From Paragordius varius (lineage: Eukaryota; Nematomorpha), in contig OZ176054.1 of the NCBI GenBank assembly GCA_964247055.1, forward strand, positions 6,572,001-6,636,000: a stretch of DNA of 64,000 nucleotides, in the 5' to 3' direction. The notes below the pieces were generated by a model that saw only the letters and a list, made by a program, of their open reading frames with translations, searched no databases and was not told the origin of the DNA. Each line of letters starts with the position of its first letter. Position 1 is the stretch's first letter. Positions 1-12,900 of this stretch are shown one piece after another. The position numbers and the translations under genes were made by a program.

Positions 1-792
1 AATATATATGCTCAATTTTTCCTTACCCCACATAATTTGGCCCAATAATTCAAAAATCTTTAGGTAAAAAACTGAGTAATCATGTATCGAATTTTATGAC
101 AAAACCTATTATGTGTAAAAATATTTTAGCTTACGTTTTTACTATTTCATTTATTTTTATTTGAACTGATTTGCCGAAAATGCCCTTTGTTTAGCTTGTT
201 AAAAACTGGATTTTTGTTGGAATTCAAACCTTATAACAATGCTTTATAAAGGATGTATAGAAACAGTTGTAAACATTACCTTTATGAATCTATATTTTAT
301 GAACGAAATTGTCCGCAATATTCAATATTTAATTAATTATTATATGAATAAAACTGTTTTTGTGCGTATATACCTTGATTTACAGAAAATGATTTGATAT
401 CCATTTTTATTCAAAACAATAGTTGTAATATATAAGGTTAATCGAAGACCCTTTAAAAATTTTTTTACTTCAAAACATTTTGATATTTTTTAGCTTTTCT
501 TATAAAAATTAATTGGTAATTTTAAGTAAAATTTTTTTTTAAGAAATAGGAATCGGTTGGAATCAATTTTATTTTTGGAGCTCGGTTTAAAATGCTACTT
601 TTTTAAATCACCTTAGATCAATTTTTTCAAGAACCAACTTGGATATTCTAACCAGGGATCTTTGAGTTACACTTTTAAGACATACTAAGCTGAATTGTTT
701 TCTATTTTTACTTTAGGATGAATTCTGCACACTGGTAAGCATAAAATAAATTGCAAATTAGACATTTCCAAAAATGAGTGAATAAATAATAC
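1..792. other. AT-rich DNA 3' of the last visible SoxE exon
   Basis: I see no convincing exon here. The minus-strand reading frame of the last SoxE exon stays open to a stop at 685, but after about 793 the translation turns into hydrophobic, low-complexity residues typical of intron. A further SoxE exon, if present, is probably left of the window. Confidence 0.4.
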
Positions 793-2125
793 TCTAAGTG
801 TTGACAATCCGGTACATTCTTCTGATTGCGATTCAACTGTGGAACTGATCAAATCCTCTTTAATTAGTGCCCTAGCTTTAGCCGATAACCGTTTTTTCGG
901 ATTGATTGAAGTATTTGAATCTTGAGAATTATTTTTCTTTCGTTTTCGTTCGTTAGATGAAGTAGTAGAAATAGTCGTGTTTGATTTTCTACCTCTGCCA
1001 CATTTAAGTTTTTTATCAGTGTCCGAGGTATCTTGTGGAATAGAGCTGCATTTAGTATTTAAGTGATGTTGAACTGATTCGTTGTTGCTAATCAAAGTGT
1101 GATGATCTGGATTTTGATATCCTTGATATACGTTATCTTGGCTATCATAATTGTAATTAATTATATCAATTTCAATAAGTCGATCATTATCGTCATAGAG
1201 ATGTGAAAATGATGTATTTTGCCTCGGTTGTTTAACGACTTTATTTTGATAATTTGTATTATTGGGTCTGTTGTTATCTTTAGTGTCAGAATCAATATCT
1301 TCCCCCTTTTCAGGGTGTTGAAGGGAAGCTGGAGGTTTTTTACGCCGCGGTTGATACTTATAATCAGGATGCTCTTTTTTGTGAACTTTTCGCAAACGTT
1401 CGGCCTCTTCAATGAACGGTATGCGATCTTTTTCATCCAACAATCTACAAACATTAAGGAATAATTTAATTACCATAAAACCAAAAAAAAGCTTAATAGT
1501 TTTAGGTTAACTTCTTTCCCGTTTTCAAATTGTTCTTGTTTATTTTATTTATTGTCCAAATATTTTGCATATTTTACTCTTAAATTCTATACATAACTTT
1601 TTATAAAATATAATCGTTACAAAATACACTGGTTTTAATGATATGTAGCGTGTCGGCTTACACTGTGCATGCGGTGTGCCAGAGTTCAAACCCCGAAGCT
1701 GCACAATTTTTTCACTGTCAGCCCTGGGGAGGCGCGTGTATAAAGCTTTTCACAAGTCCTAATATAATTTAAGCCTTTCAATAAAAAGAAAAAATGACTC
1801 CAAACTCTATTTGAATTATTAATAGTATTTATGAGGTCATCGAATAGGGTTGCAAAGGGTAAAACCGGAATAGCGATGATTTCTAGACACTTTAAACCGG
1901 AAACATTTGTAATCCTAAAAATCTAAAAATGAAACTACCGGGGTGGTTACATTAGACCTAAAAAAGGTGTTCTCAGTATCCATTTAGAAAATAAAAAATT
2001 TTTTTATCATGAAAAAGATTAATTTTGTTAGTCAGCTGTTTAGCGTAATTTGTGTTTAGATTTCATTATTATATGGCACTAGATGCCCGAACCTCCCCAA
2101 ATAAGCATTAGATGCCCCTAACTGC

Positions 2126-2172
<47 letters not shown>

Positions 2173-5100
2173 TAATTAATTTCTGAACATTTCAAGTTAA
2201 ATTGTGTTGCACTGTTGAGTATTATTATTAATATGCTACGAAACCAGTTTAAGGTTAATTTTAATGAAGATTTTTTAATATGTTCCTTCCTATTTTCGGT
2301 ATGAAATCTTTGCCAAGTTCTTTTATTTAAATAAAGGTGTTTTTTTAACGATTAAATAATTACACAGAAAAAAGATCACTTAGTATTTTTAAATCTTTTC
2401 AAATTGACAAATGATATAATTAATTTCTAAACTTAATCTCTCCCGAAACGATCGAAATCCAATGGTTAAAATCTTAAAATAATATTTTCAATTTTATGAT
2501 TTATTAAAAATTGTATAATTTATTTTTAAAAATCTTTTATGTGTAAAACTTTGTACCTACATATTTATACTCCATTTTTCCGAATGAGGTTTCGCATTCT
2601 AGATTGTTTTAAATTCGAATATTTTATGTTTTAAGTTATTAGCCAAATTTAAAAATATGCAATATTTAGCCTTGTGAGCGCATGATTCAAAAACCAATTT
2701 TAAGAATGATAAAATTTAAAAATATCATCGCAAACTTTTTCGCCGCCATTCTTTGATTTGTTTATTACTAACACAACTGGAAAATATATGTACATTATAG
2801 TTAAAAAAGTAAATAATCAACTTTTGAAACAGTGCTATTTTAGCCCAATTTTATTTTAGAAACAGCAGTTTGTATCCATCGGGTTTCGGAGCTATCCCAA
2901 TTTAAACTATAGAAGTTAGAAAACTATAAATGAAGAAATTTTGTTTAAAACCAAGTTTTTAATTAAATAAACGAAAACAATTTTTTGTATTTGTGTAATA
3001 AATTATATTTTGGGGGAGACTAAAGCTTAAACATATAAACATACTACGGTTTTTAAAATTGTTCGGTTAAAATTCAATTATAAACATTGTTTTTCTGTTA
3101 TAAAAAAGCTTGCAATTTTCTACTTCAAATAAAAATGTTTTTAAACCTGCTCCAAATAGACAGCTGATTCAGTCAATAAATATCAAAAATTTGTTGCTCA
3201 AATGTTTTAACAGCTTTCTAAAGGTGTCTATTTACATTTTTTTAACCATAATATACATTTATTCGCCTGTTGTGTTAGCGAATTAAAAAACCACTGCTAA
3301 AAATTTGAGATGTAACTTTTTGCAATTTAAGGTTTTTCAGTTTTTAGATTATGCGATCAAAACCTAAAAAATTCACATATTTAAATTTGGCCCAATATTT
3401 TATATATATAATATTATTTAAAATCATGGGGTAAACCACCCTAAAGGTAATATGAAGTGCAATTGTGGCATTTAAATTTGAAAAAATGAAACAACGCTAA
3501 TATCACCATATTTGTAAATTTTTGGAATAGCAAATATCAAAAAAGCAAAATAATATATATGTAAGAAATTAATTTAGAAAATTTTCAAAATTAGCGGTCT
3601 TTAAGTCAAAAGTTTAGGAAAGAATTATGCAGTAGTTTACAAAACATAAATTAAAGTGCAACATATTACCTGCCAAATCAAAAAACTTTAAAAACAAAGA
3701 CGAATTCTTTGTTTGTCACAACTAAAAATGCAGTATGATTTTAAATTTTATTAGTATATTTTTTGAATGCATAAGTATGACACTACTTTTAAACTTTTAT
3801 TGATTGGAAAAGCACAGCACATATATTAACTCAAAACTGATAGAAATTTTTTTTATTATTGATTTTATTTTTTTTATAATAGAATATATGTTTAATAAAT
3901 GATTATTAATTGAAATCTTTTAACAACCAAATTAATCATCTTTGATTAACACGGCGGTCCAATGGAAAAAATTTGTAAAAATTTGATCCAACTTTAAAAA
4001 TAATTTCGAATGATGTTGTTTTTATATGTATTATTAAAATTAATATATTTGTATAATTATTTGTTAATTCTTATGACATAATATAATTTTATATTGGATT
4101 AAAAATCTAAAGGTGATAAAAAATAACCGGCTAGGAATAAAAATAATTTTATTTTAAAATATTATTATATATCCACATATTTATAGAAAAAAAATTAATT
4201 TGGCATTATGATCAAAATAATTTTATTTTAATGGTTACCTGAAAATGCAAAAATTTGAAACAAAAAAAAATAATTATTTTGTTACTTTTATGTATCATCT
4301 TTTGAAGTTTTGCTAGAAATTCCGACTTTAAACTTCCGTATTTTATTTTTTATACTTCCTTAAAACAATTTAGCAACCAAATAATTTCTTTTATATATAT
4401 TTACACAATGATAATTTAGATACAATAATGAATATTACAGCGTAAAAAGATATATTATTGGTTACTAAAGTCAATAGAAAAAATATTCCTACTTTGTGCT
4501 TAAATAGTTTAGACACACTTATATGAACCAATTATACTAAACAAACCAAAAAAGAGTATATTTGCCTACACTCAAAACCAAAATTGTCATCGTGATAATA
4601 AATTAGTCTACTAACTAAAAAGTTTTAACCCCAAAATTAAATTTTTTACAGAAGCATGCATTAAATGGAAAATTTGGGGTTAATTCTAAAAAATCATTAT
4701 TATGATTAATATTTTAATAGATGTTTAACAAGTTACTCATTAACTATAATAATAATAATAATATTTTTTTATATTTGTTGAAAGGATTTTATGAATCACA
4801 AATAAAGTGCTGTTATATGTTTGTACTTTTGTCGTGTTGTGTTTTCTATAAAAAATGTTAAAAAATTTCTTTGATCAAGTCACGTTATATGTTTTTTGTA
4901 TAGAATAAGAAAGGAAGAGTTTAATTTTTTTATATTTTTATTATCATATATAAATTTTATTTGTAAAAAATCATAGCTAAATAAATAAAAATACTAAATA
5001 TTATTATTATTATTATTAAAATTCTTTCGACTTGTTCCATGCGTCCAAAAGTGTGACCTTTTGTAATTTCAATTTAATAAATTTATATAAAATTAATTTA

Positions 5101-8100
5101 ATTGTTGTTTTGCGCTTATTTATCTTTCTATTTATAATGTTGATACTACCTTTCCCATTTTCAAACTTGTAATTTAATTTGTTGGAAGAAAAATGTTTCC
5201 AGGTAGTAAGTTAACGAGGATAAATAAATAAATTATAAACCAGCCTTTGAAAAATTAAAATCACAGTAAAAATTGGAATTATACGGACAAAACTTAAAAA
5301 TATAACGACAAATTTTTTTCAAAAGGCAACTTTACTTTTTAAAAACTTAATTTTACCCATAAAAATCATACAATCGTAAATTACATATGTGATTGTGTTA
5401 CCAATATACATCACTATTGCATACTTTTCAGTTTAAAACAATCGGTTATATTTAAAAAAAATAAACATTAAAAATGTATTATTGTCTTTTAGAAAAAAAT
5501 ATCTGTCCTTATTTTTTACGTTTTAATTTCTATTTTTACTGAAATTTTAAAAGATAAATATGAAAAAGTTCAAATGTCCAAATTAAAACCGCAATTTGCT
5601 ATACTATTGTCACCAAATTAAACTATGTCAACACCCATTTATTGTATGAAATTATATTTAATTGTTAATTTTGTCAATAAAATAAAATGCTTAAAAAATA
5701 ATTTCCTTCAGTCTTGGCTACGCACCATAAGCATGATATTTACTTATAGTGGCACAAGGATGATAATCGAGTATCTTAACCCATTTACAATTTTGTTTTT
5801 TTATCCACTGAAAAATATACCATTGTAGATGGAAAAATTTTAAAATTTTACAGATATTAAAGTTATTATCAAATAATCCCTTTCCGTTTTTAATCTTCCC
5901 TTAAACTTTTTAATGGAAAACAAATAATTTACTTCCAAAGTTTGCCTAACGTTTTGCTCAGCTCGGCATTATGGAGGTGAGGATGTTGGTCAGCTAATCG
6001 TTTTCTAGCCGCTTGGGCCCACACCATAAAAGCATTCATGGGTCTTTTAATGTGGAATTTGCGGTGTTTTAGGCTTGAACAAGACGTATGATATCCATTG
6101 CCGCCATAGTGTTGATGATAACTGTGGTTGTGATTATAACCATAATAATTTGATGCTTTACCATGAGAATGGCTACCATGAAAATTGTGATAGGAGTTGC
6201 AACTTTCATTTCTAATGGGTAATGAATGGTTTATTAAAACAATAAATTTAAAAAATGACAAAGTTTTATTTTGAGCCGTGGGAATGAATTTTTAAGCATT
6301 TCTGTGAGTCGGGTTTAATTGGCTCCGATAACTCAAATGTCATTTGGTTAAACTGCAAAAATTTAAAGCCGCGTTTTTATGGTTAAAGAATCATGATTTT
6401 GGCTCAGTAACTTTTAGAAATAACGATTTTATAAAGTTTTCTTATAAATTCAATAAGCGAATTTGGGTAGTTAACGGCTTATCTGCATAATTCTTAGTGA
6501 CACATCTATGTATATTACCAAACTAGCTTCAGTTGATCAATATTTGATTTTAAACCTATGTGCTTGTTACTAATATCGTAATAAATAAAATTAGTTGAGG
6601 CATCATTTATGGAGATTAAACCAATTTGATATTTTTAGCTTAACTCTATCTTTAACAATTTTTATATTAATGTTTTAATTTAAATATGGCACCACACTTT
6701 AATGATTGATTTTATATTTATGAAATTTTGGGAGAATATAATTTTTTAACATTTAAAAACGTTAGTTGTCATCATTGTTAGTGTTAAAAGTCTCATTGGA
6801 ATGTTGTATTTAGAACACAACTATTTAAAAGTAATTAGGGTTACTTGCATCAAAAAATTATTTAACCAAATATAATTTTATTAAAAAATAGTTTTTTCGA
6901 AAGTATAATATGCTAAAATTTTCACACCTATTCTTTGCAGAGTTGTTATAAGAAGGATGCGCAAAAGTTTTATCAAGATTAGTTTCATGTTTGCTATTAT
7001 TCTTATGTTGATCATCATGGGTGGATACTTCGGCTCCATCCTCTGCTATGAAATTATTGTTCTTAGTGTGTTCTACATCACTGTTTGGGTTATTTTGATG
7101 ATTGTGATTATGTGAAGGGGCCTGAATAGCTATAACTGACCAATCATACCCGTCTAAAAGGTTGGAAACAATATCCATAATGTGTTTTTGATGTTGACAC
7201 TCTTCATCCATTATGTCATCAGAAGACAAAAATGCGGGAGATTCCTTTGAAATGGTCGATGGTTGTTCGATTAAATTGGATGATTGTGTTTTATTTTGTA
7301 TATTATTGTACAGATTGGGTTGTGCAGAATGTTGGGGTGAACTATTCGGAGGCTCCAATCCAGCGTCTAAAAACGGGATATAAACACAGTTTTTTATGGT
7401 AAAAAATTATTTCGATTTATATTAATGTTTAAAAGATCTGATGGAATAATAGCGGAACTAAGGATAGCCAAGGAACAGTGTGTAATATAAGAAATACGAT
7501 AATTTCTTTTGTTTTAATCCCTACACTTTGATTATTTATGGATCTCAAGATATACAATACCACCACTTAAATTTTAGCGAATAACCCATAAATTATGATC
7601 AAAACGAACCATAATAGATTCATAGCTTATGTTATAGTGTAATATCCATATTTCCTAGAAAAATAAATGGGTTGATCAAAAAAGACTAAATATTTAGCAA
7701 AAAATGTTTGTGACTAGAGTATAAAATTTAATTTTCACTTTTTGGTGATTGCATCCAACTACCATGATCGTTTTTGCTATTATTTTTGCCTTGAACATAT
7801 TTTTGATTGATAAAACATTCGACATTGGAATCATTTGTATTTGAAATATTCAAGGCATCTAGTTTTTCTTTATTGATATTAGGTCCACTTTTATTACGGC
7901 TTTCATCTTTGCCAATGTTCCCATTAGGTGACGAAAAATAATTCTTAGATTTTGCCAGTGTTCCAATCGAAGTGATTTCAATCATTGATTTATCTGAGTG
8001 TTCGGAAACAAAAATCTTAGGCAAAAGCGTATAGCGCGGTTTGGGAGCATTTTTTTTTCGACCACCATCTCTACCTCTGGGATTGTTAGGGTCCATCGTT

Positions 8101-8303
8101 GTATATAAAATTAATTTTGGTTTCTTGCTTTCATTATTTTTGCTCCCATCTTCCTCTTCTTCAATATTGGCGGAATCAATCATATTATTTGTATTTGGAT
8201 TTGAATTATTTTGGAAAGGGTTTTTAACAACCACACTTGAATTGGAAATTGAATTTGTTTTAGGGAGCATAGAAGTGTCATTATAACTGTCAAAATCAAT
8301 CAT
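793..8303 (-). CDS. SoxE: SoxE (Sox8/9/10-type) HMG-box transcription factor, 3' end incomplete
   Basis: Nuclear DNA-binding transcription factor. Four exons join with matching phases: 8303-7739, 7366-6928, 6211-5933 and 1444 to about 793, giving roughly 645 codons. Exon 1 starts at the ATG at 8303-8301 (purine at -3). It is Asn/Ser-rich and unrecognised apart from a basic [14 protein letters not shown] stretch. Exon 2 carries the SoxE dimerisation motif ([13 protein letters not shown]). Exons 3 and 4 carry the HMG box: [20 protein letters not shown], then [15 protein letters not shown] across the intron to [18 protein letters not shown] and [12 protein letters not shown]. The intron directly after LGKLW is the position used by vertebrate SoxE genes. 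Exon 4 continues into a polar tail with a GRGRKS AT-hook-like patch. His/Asn/Tyr-rich sequence precedes the box. The 3' end is unsure: GT donors at 792-791 and 815-814 would both end coding before the stop at 685. Family call very secure; Sox8, 9 or 10 cannot be separated. Confidence 0.93.
1645..1760 (-). mobile_element. tRNA-like SINE, copy 1
   Basis: Read on the minus strand this matches copies at 21.57, 23.38 and 30.57 kb. It shows a CCCAGGGCTGACAGTG block, then a box-B-like GGGTTTGAACTCTGGCAC, then a GTGTAAG tail. The order and spacing suggest a tRNA-derived pol III promoter. Ends are approximate. Confidence 0.55.
2129..2169. repeat. TA microsatellite
   Basis: Uninterrupted TA dinucleotide run of about 40 bp inside the SoxE intron. 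Similar runs lie near 8833-8861, 30147-30179, 35049-35070, 38107-38128, 57418-57461, 58672-58695 and 60423-60441. Confidence 0.95.
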
Positions 8304-8832
8304 TTCGAAAAAATAAACGATAAAAATAAAGTATATTAAGATTTCAAAGGTATTTATTGATTTGCAGAAATATAATAATTGCGCAATCGAATCGGTATAA
8401 CAATGACATAACACCTCTCATTATTGAGTAAGTTGATTAAATGACAAAAATATTATTCTTTACAGCAGGACTTTGAAAAATATTTTCCCATCTAATTATA
8501 TTTAAAAATTATAATGAGATATTCCTAGTTTTTTTCTAATCCGTAAAATATAAAGAAAATTGGTCATTATCTTTTTATTCGATGACCATATGAGACTAAT
8601 TCAAATATATAATAATTACAATGGGATAAATTGGAGAAAATATTATTTTGATTAACAAATTTATAAAAAAATATTGCCAAAAATAAATAAATTTAATTTT
8701 AATTTTTATGATAAAACTACTAACTTTTAAAATTTATATTTGTACCTATATTTTACTTTTACAAAACTTTTTTACTTGAATATGATATGATTGACATATC
8801 AACTCTATTTTTCATTTTATATTTTGTACAAT

Positions 8833-8864
<32 letters not shown>

Positions 8865-9200
8865 TATGTATATATAAATAAAAGTTAGGAATTGAGTATT
8901 GTGTCATATATCACATTATGAAAATAATAAAAAGGCAAATATATAAGTTTCTACAAAGGAAAGAAAGAAAGGAAATCCGAACAGGTCGGACGTCAAACAT
9001 TTATATATCTAATTGTGATATTTTACAAAATTATATTTTATCAAAACTAATAAATATGTAATAATTACTTTGATCGATATTTTTTTCAAATTTAGCTTTT
9101 AAACATTTATACAATAAAATAAAAAAACCATTGGAGAACAGAAAGGGAAGTCAAGGTGAGAAAGAGACAATATGGATCTTTCTATGTTGACTTTATTATA

Positions 9201-9362
9201 CAGTGGCGTATGCAGTAAAAGATTGTTAGTGCAAAATAATCTTAATGAACACAAAACAGGGGGACAATTTTCATATATTAAAGTCCTATTTATAAACATA
9301 TCCATAATATCCCCCTATTAAGATTATTTTGCACTAACAATCTTTTACTGCATACGCTACTG
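9201..9362. mobile_element. 162-bp palindromic MITE, Tc1/mariner-type ends
   Basis: Terminal inverted repeats of 46 bp (9201-9246 and 9317-9362) differ at one base, GGCGTATG against AGCGTATG near the tips. The element starts CAGTGGCG, ends CTACTG, and has TA on both sides, consistent with TA target-site duplication. A second nested stem (GGGGG/CCCCC) lies inside. It has no coding capacity. The near-identical arms suggest a recent insertion. Confidence 0.85.
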
Positions 9363-9491
9363 TATATATTAAATATAAATTTGCAAATCACCCTTTGTAA
9401 TTATGTACACTGTGTTATCTCGGTGAGAATTAAATAGGAAATTCTTCTATTTTCCACATGTATATTTATTTTATCCTGGGTCCGATATATA

Positions 9492-9653
9492 CAGTAGTGT
9501 ATGACATAAAACAATATTAGTCCATAAAAGAATAAAAAATGTTTTTTTTTAAACAAACACGAGGATATGAATAGGTGTATCTACAACTAGGGTTGTTTTT
9601 TTTAAAAAAACATTTTTTTCTATTATGGACTAACATTGTTTTATACATTTTGT
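9492..9653. mobile_element. Second MITE with related ends
   Basis: The left end CAGTAGTGTATG resembles the tip of the MITE 130 bp upstream and is preceded by TA. An internal block (TTAGTCCATA and flanks) recurs inverted on the right as TATGGACTAA. The right tip is diverged beyond recognition, so this copy is older or broken. Confidence 0.6.
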
Positions 9654-9989
9654 GTAAAAAATGTAGGACGTACGGGGACATTGTCTAATACCTCTTGTAT
9701 ACATGTATGTGTCTATTGAAAATCAATCACACACAATTAAATATAAATTGATAATCTATTTTTTAATAAATCTGGGAGATATCGTATAGGAAAATAGACT
9801 AAATCTTCTTATTTTTTTGCTAAAAAACGGAAGTTCCATTTTCTATAGGCAATTATGGATCCTAAAAAATAATTATATTTAATTTTGACATTTTCTACCA
9901 AATAAAAGTTTATTTAATAAAACAAAAATAAAAATTGACTACATTCTAGAACATTAAATATTCTACGTTAAGTCATTTTTATAGTAGGG

Positions 9990-12900
9990 ATGACATCTCA
10001 AACTAGAAACGGTCTATCGATCCTGATCAGGCTAAGTTCTCTATTTTGGGGTGCTTTATCGGAAATTACGGATCAGAACCAGTCAGATGGCAGCACAAGT
10101 AAAATTATGAGAAATTTATTAGGAAGTGTTAAGCTTGCCATAATGTTGAGTTACTATGGAACAATGTACCCCTAAATTTATATCATCAATACAAGTATGG
10201 CGACAATGATAGTTTGAAGAGTAATTGGTTGAATTATAAGCTTTCCCAGCTTTGTAATTACAATATAATAACTGAGAAAAACCCGATAAAGTTGGATATC
10301 GTAGCGCTATCTACACCAAATTTTGGAGAGACTAAAAAGCCCACCATTGAATTACACATTTGGCCAAAATCGATTGATACCCAGAGGCGATTATTTAGCC
10401 CTGATATTCAAACCATCTATTCGGATGACACCAAGAGAAAATTTAATTTTTACAAAACCAGTCCGTGTTTTATAGAAGGAAAAATATTTGAATGTAATGT
10501 CAAAAATATTTTGGGAGCAAATACAGACCCTTGTCCTAAACCTTTATCTCAAAACAGTGTGGTGTCAGTTACCTTAGAAACCAATTATTTGGTATATGTT
10601 TGATTATAAACTACAAACTTGTGCGAAAATGGATGCGGTTTTTATAGAAACATTTTTTGCCCTAAAAGAAAATAATATAATACCTATGTATCATAGCTTA
10701 ATATGTTTACTAATCAATCAAAAATTACCAATAATAAAAGCTAATGAAACCTAAATAAGGGATAATTAATATCTAAAACTTTGTGCCTGGACAGCTCTCA
10801 ATGATATCCCGATATTTAGATCATTGAATCATTATATTTTTTGTATGTATTTTTTATTCTCAGTTTTTACAAATCTTTTTAATAAAACGGATTGACCAGA
10901 CAACAACTAGTAAACTATATAAGCTTTATTGTAATGGTAATGAACGGATTGGTTATGTTTTGTAATAACAGTTGTTAAAATCCGTAATATAATGATAAAG
11001 GATAATTAAATACAATTAAATGAAATTATAAATAGAAATTATAAACGATATGTGAAAACCCTTCGTCAATAGTAATCGAGTGCTTCTTAGTTATTAAATT
11101 GATTTCTATGAAATCCCTAAGTAGCTATACTCTAAATCTAGGCTCACCCCTAGAGTTAATTTTCAGTTTATTTTCAAATTTTCAGTTTAATTTTCATTTA
11201 CATTAAATTTAATTTAAATTCGTATAACCAACTGCATTTATACCGAAATTGCAAAGTTGGATATATATACGAAATCGATATGTGAAAACTCCAAGTCAAA
11301 TAGTTGTGTCGTACTGATGAGTGCTAACAAGCACGAAACTAGTCTGCGATTACTATTGACGAAGGGTTTTCACATATCGTTTATAATTTCTATTTATAAT
11401 TTCATTTAATTGTATTTAATTATCCTTTATCATTATATAAGCTTTAGTTTGTTAATTATAAAAAATAACAAAATTAAGGATAAAATTAATAAAAATGGAC
11501 TTGAATCAACGTAGCCTTTCCACAGAACAATGTAAAGATCGTAATTTATGGAGGAAATTACTGATACAAAACTCCGAATAGGAGTCCTAATATTATCCAT
11601 CCATATACACTTATTTCACAATCTTGCATTTTTGATATTTTTTTAGAATTTGAATTTATACGTATTTTATTATTTAGGATGTTGTTATCCATACACCGCA
11701 ACTTAGATTACATACAAAACCAAATTTAAACGGTCACGACCCATATGGCACTTTTATCATGTGTGGTATCTCTGTTTCAGATACTTCCAATTACGATGAA
11801 GTCTCGCAAATTAACATTTTGATTGCTGACAAAGGTAAAGTTTCAACATTTTTCTTGCAAATCGAAATTTTAATCCATTATTTATTTTAAATGTGATTTG
11901 GATAAAACAATCGTTTTCATTAATTGTTTTATATTTGGTGTAATTATTTATTATTTAAATTGTTAGTGAGATCGCAACATCTATTTGCTATTTCATCAGG
12001 ATTTTATTTGTTACCTAAAGTCCCGCGCGCAAAAAATATCATGAAAGCTGTATCTAATTTATTAGTGTTGCTTTTAATTTAGGATGAAATATTTTTTCGA
12101 ATTAGCAAATAATCATAATGAAAACAAAATTTTTATTTTAAAATAGCTAAGTAACCGTTTAAATCATCTAGCTTTTCTAAAATGCATGCTAAATAGCTGA
12201 GCTTGTGCGATAGGAATTTTTAATATATGCTAGATATCATCAATATAAGAATGCATTTAGTGAAATTCGGGCTACTACATGCTGAAAACGGTCGAAAAAA
12301 CCATTCCTTCATTATTCCATGCCGCCAAATCTATTACCTTAGATATTATTTTTTGGATTAAGCATTTCCTAAATAAATTTATTTAAAAAAATAAACTTAA
12401 ATTCCAACAAGAATATAAATCTGCAAAATTGAACGAAATCTCTTCATAATATCAAACTTTTTAATAAAAAAATATTTTTAATTATTAAAAATAAAGGAAA
12501 ACTAGATTTGAAGCGTTCCGATACAAGTACCAAAGATAACCATGGAAATGAAAATGCACAGGGTCTACCCGATGGCCCACTTACAATGAGCCTGGCAATA
12601 TATATGGATGTTTATGCTTTCAAAAATATCCATCATCTCGGAAATGAAAAGTTGGCTATGCGATACATTTACATTGAAATGAATAGAATTGACTCTCTAT
12701 TCCATCACCCTTCACTAGGGTATGTAATGTTATTGTGTTATTAGCAATAATTGGAAAAAGCCCAAATTCGGTTAAATTTTTTAAGTAGCAAAATCATGCT
12801 AAAATTTGGTCCATAATTTTATTTCATTAAACAAACACAAGCTTTATCAAACTTCACATGAAAATATTTAACAAAACATTATTGTTTTTAATGTAATATC

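Larger units (their letters stand above)
1445..5932 (-). other. 4.5 kb SoxE intron inside the HMG box
   Basis: AT-rich intron splitting the HMG box. It holds a SINE copy at about 1645-1760 and a TA microsatellite near 2130-2169. I see no other gene on either strand. Confidence 0.7.
8304..9989. other. Divergent intergenic region, SoxE and ADAMTS-like genes
   Basis: The two genes point away from each other, so their promoters should lie here. I cannot pick out a core promoter against the AT background. Visible structure is a TA microsatellite (8833-8861) and two inverted-repeat MITEs (9201-9362 and about 9492-9653). Confidence 0.6.

Noticed and set aside
685-792. Continuation of the SoxE reading frame to the stop at 685
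   Set aside because: After about codon 645 residues become hydrophobic and low complexity, and a GT donor sits at the change, so this looks intronic.
5625-5828. Plus-strand open frame of 67 codons
   Set aside because: Composition is that of random AT-rich DNA, it lies inside the SoxE HMG-box intron, and it matches no family.
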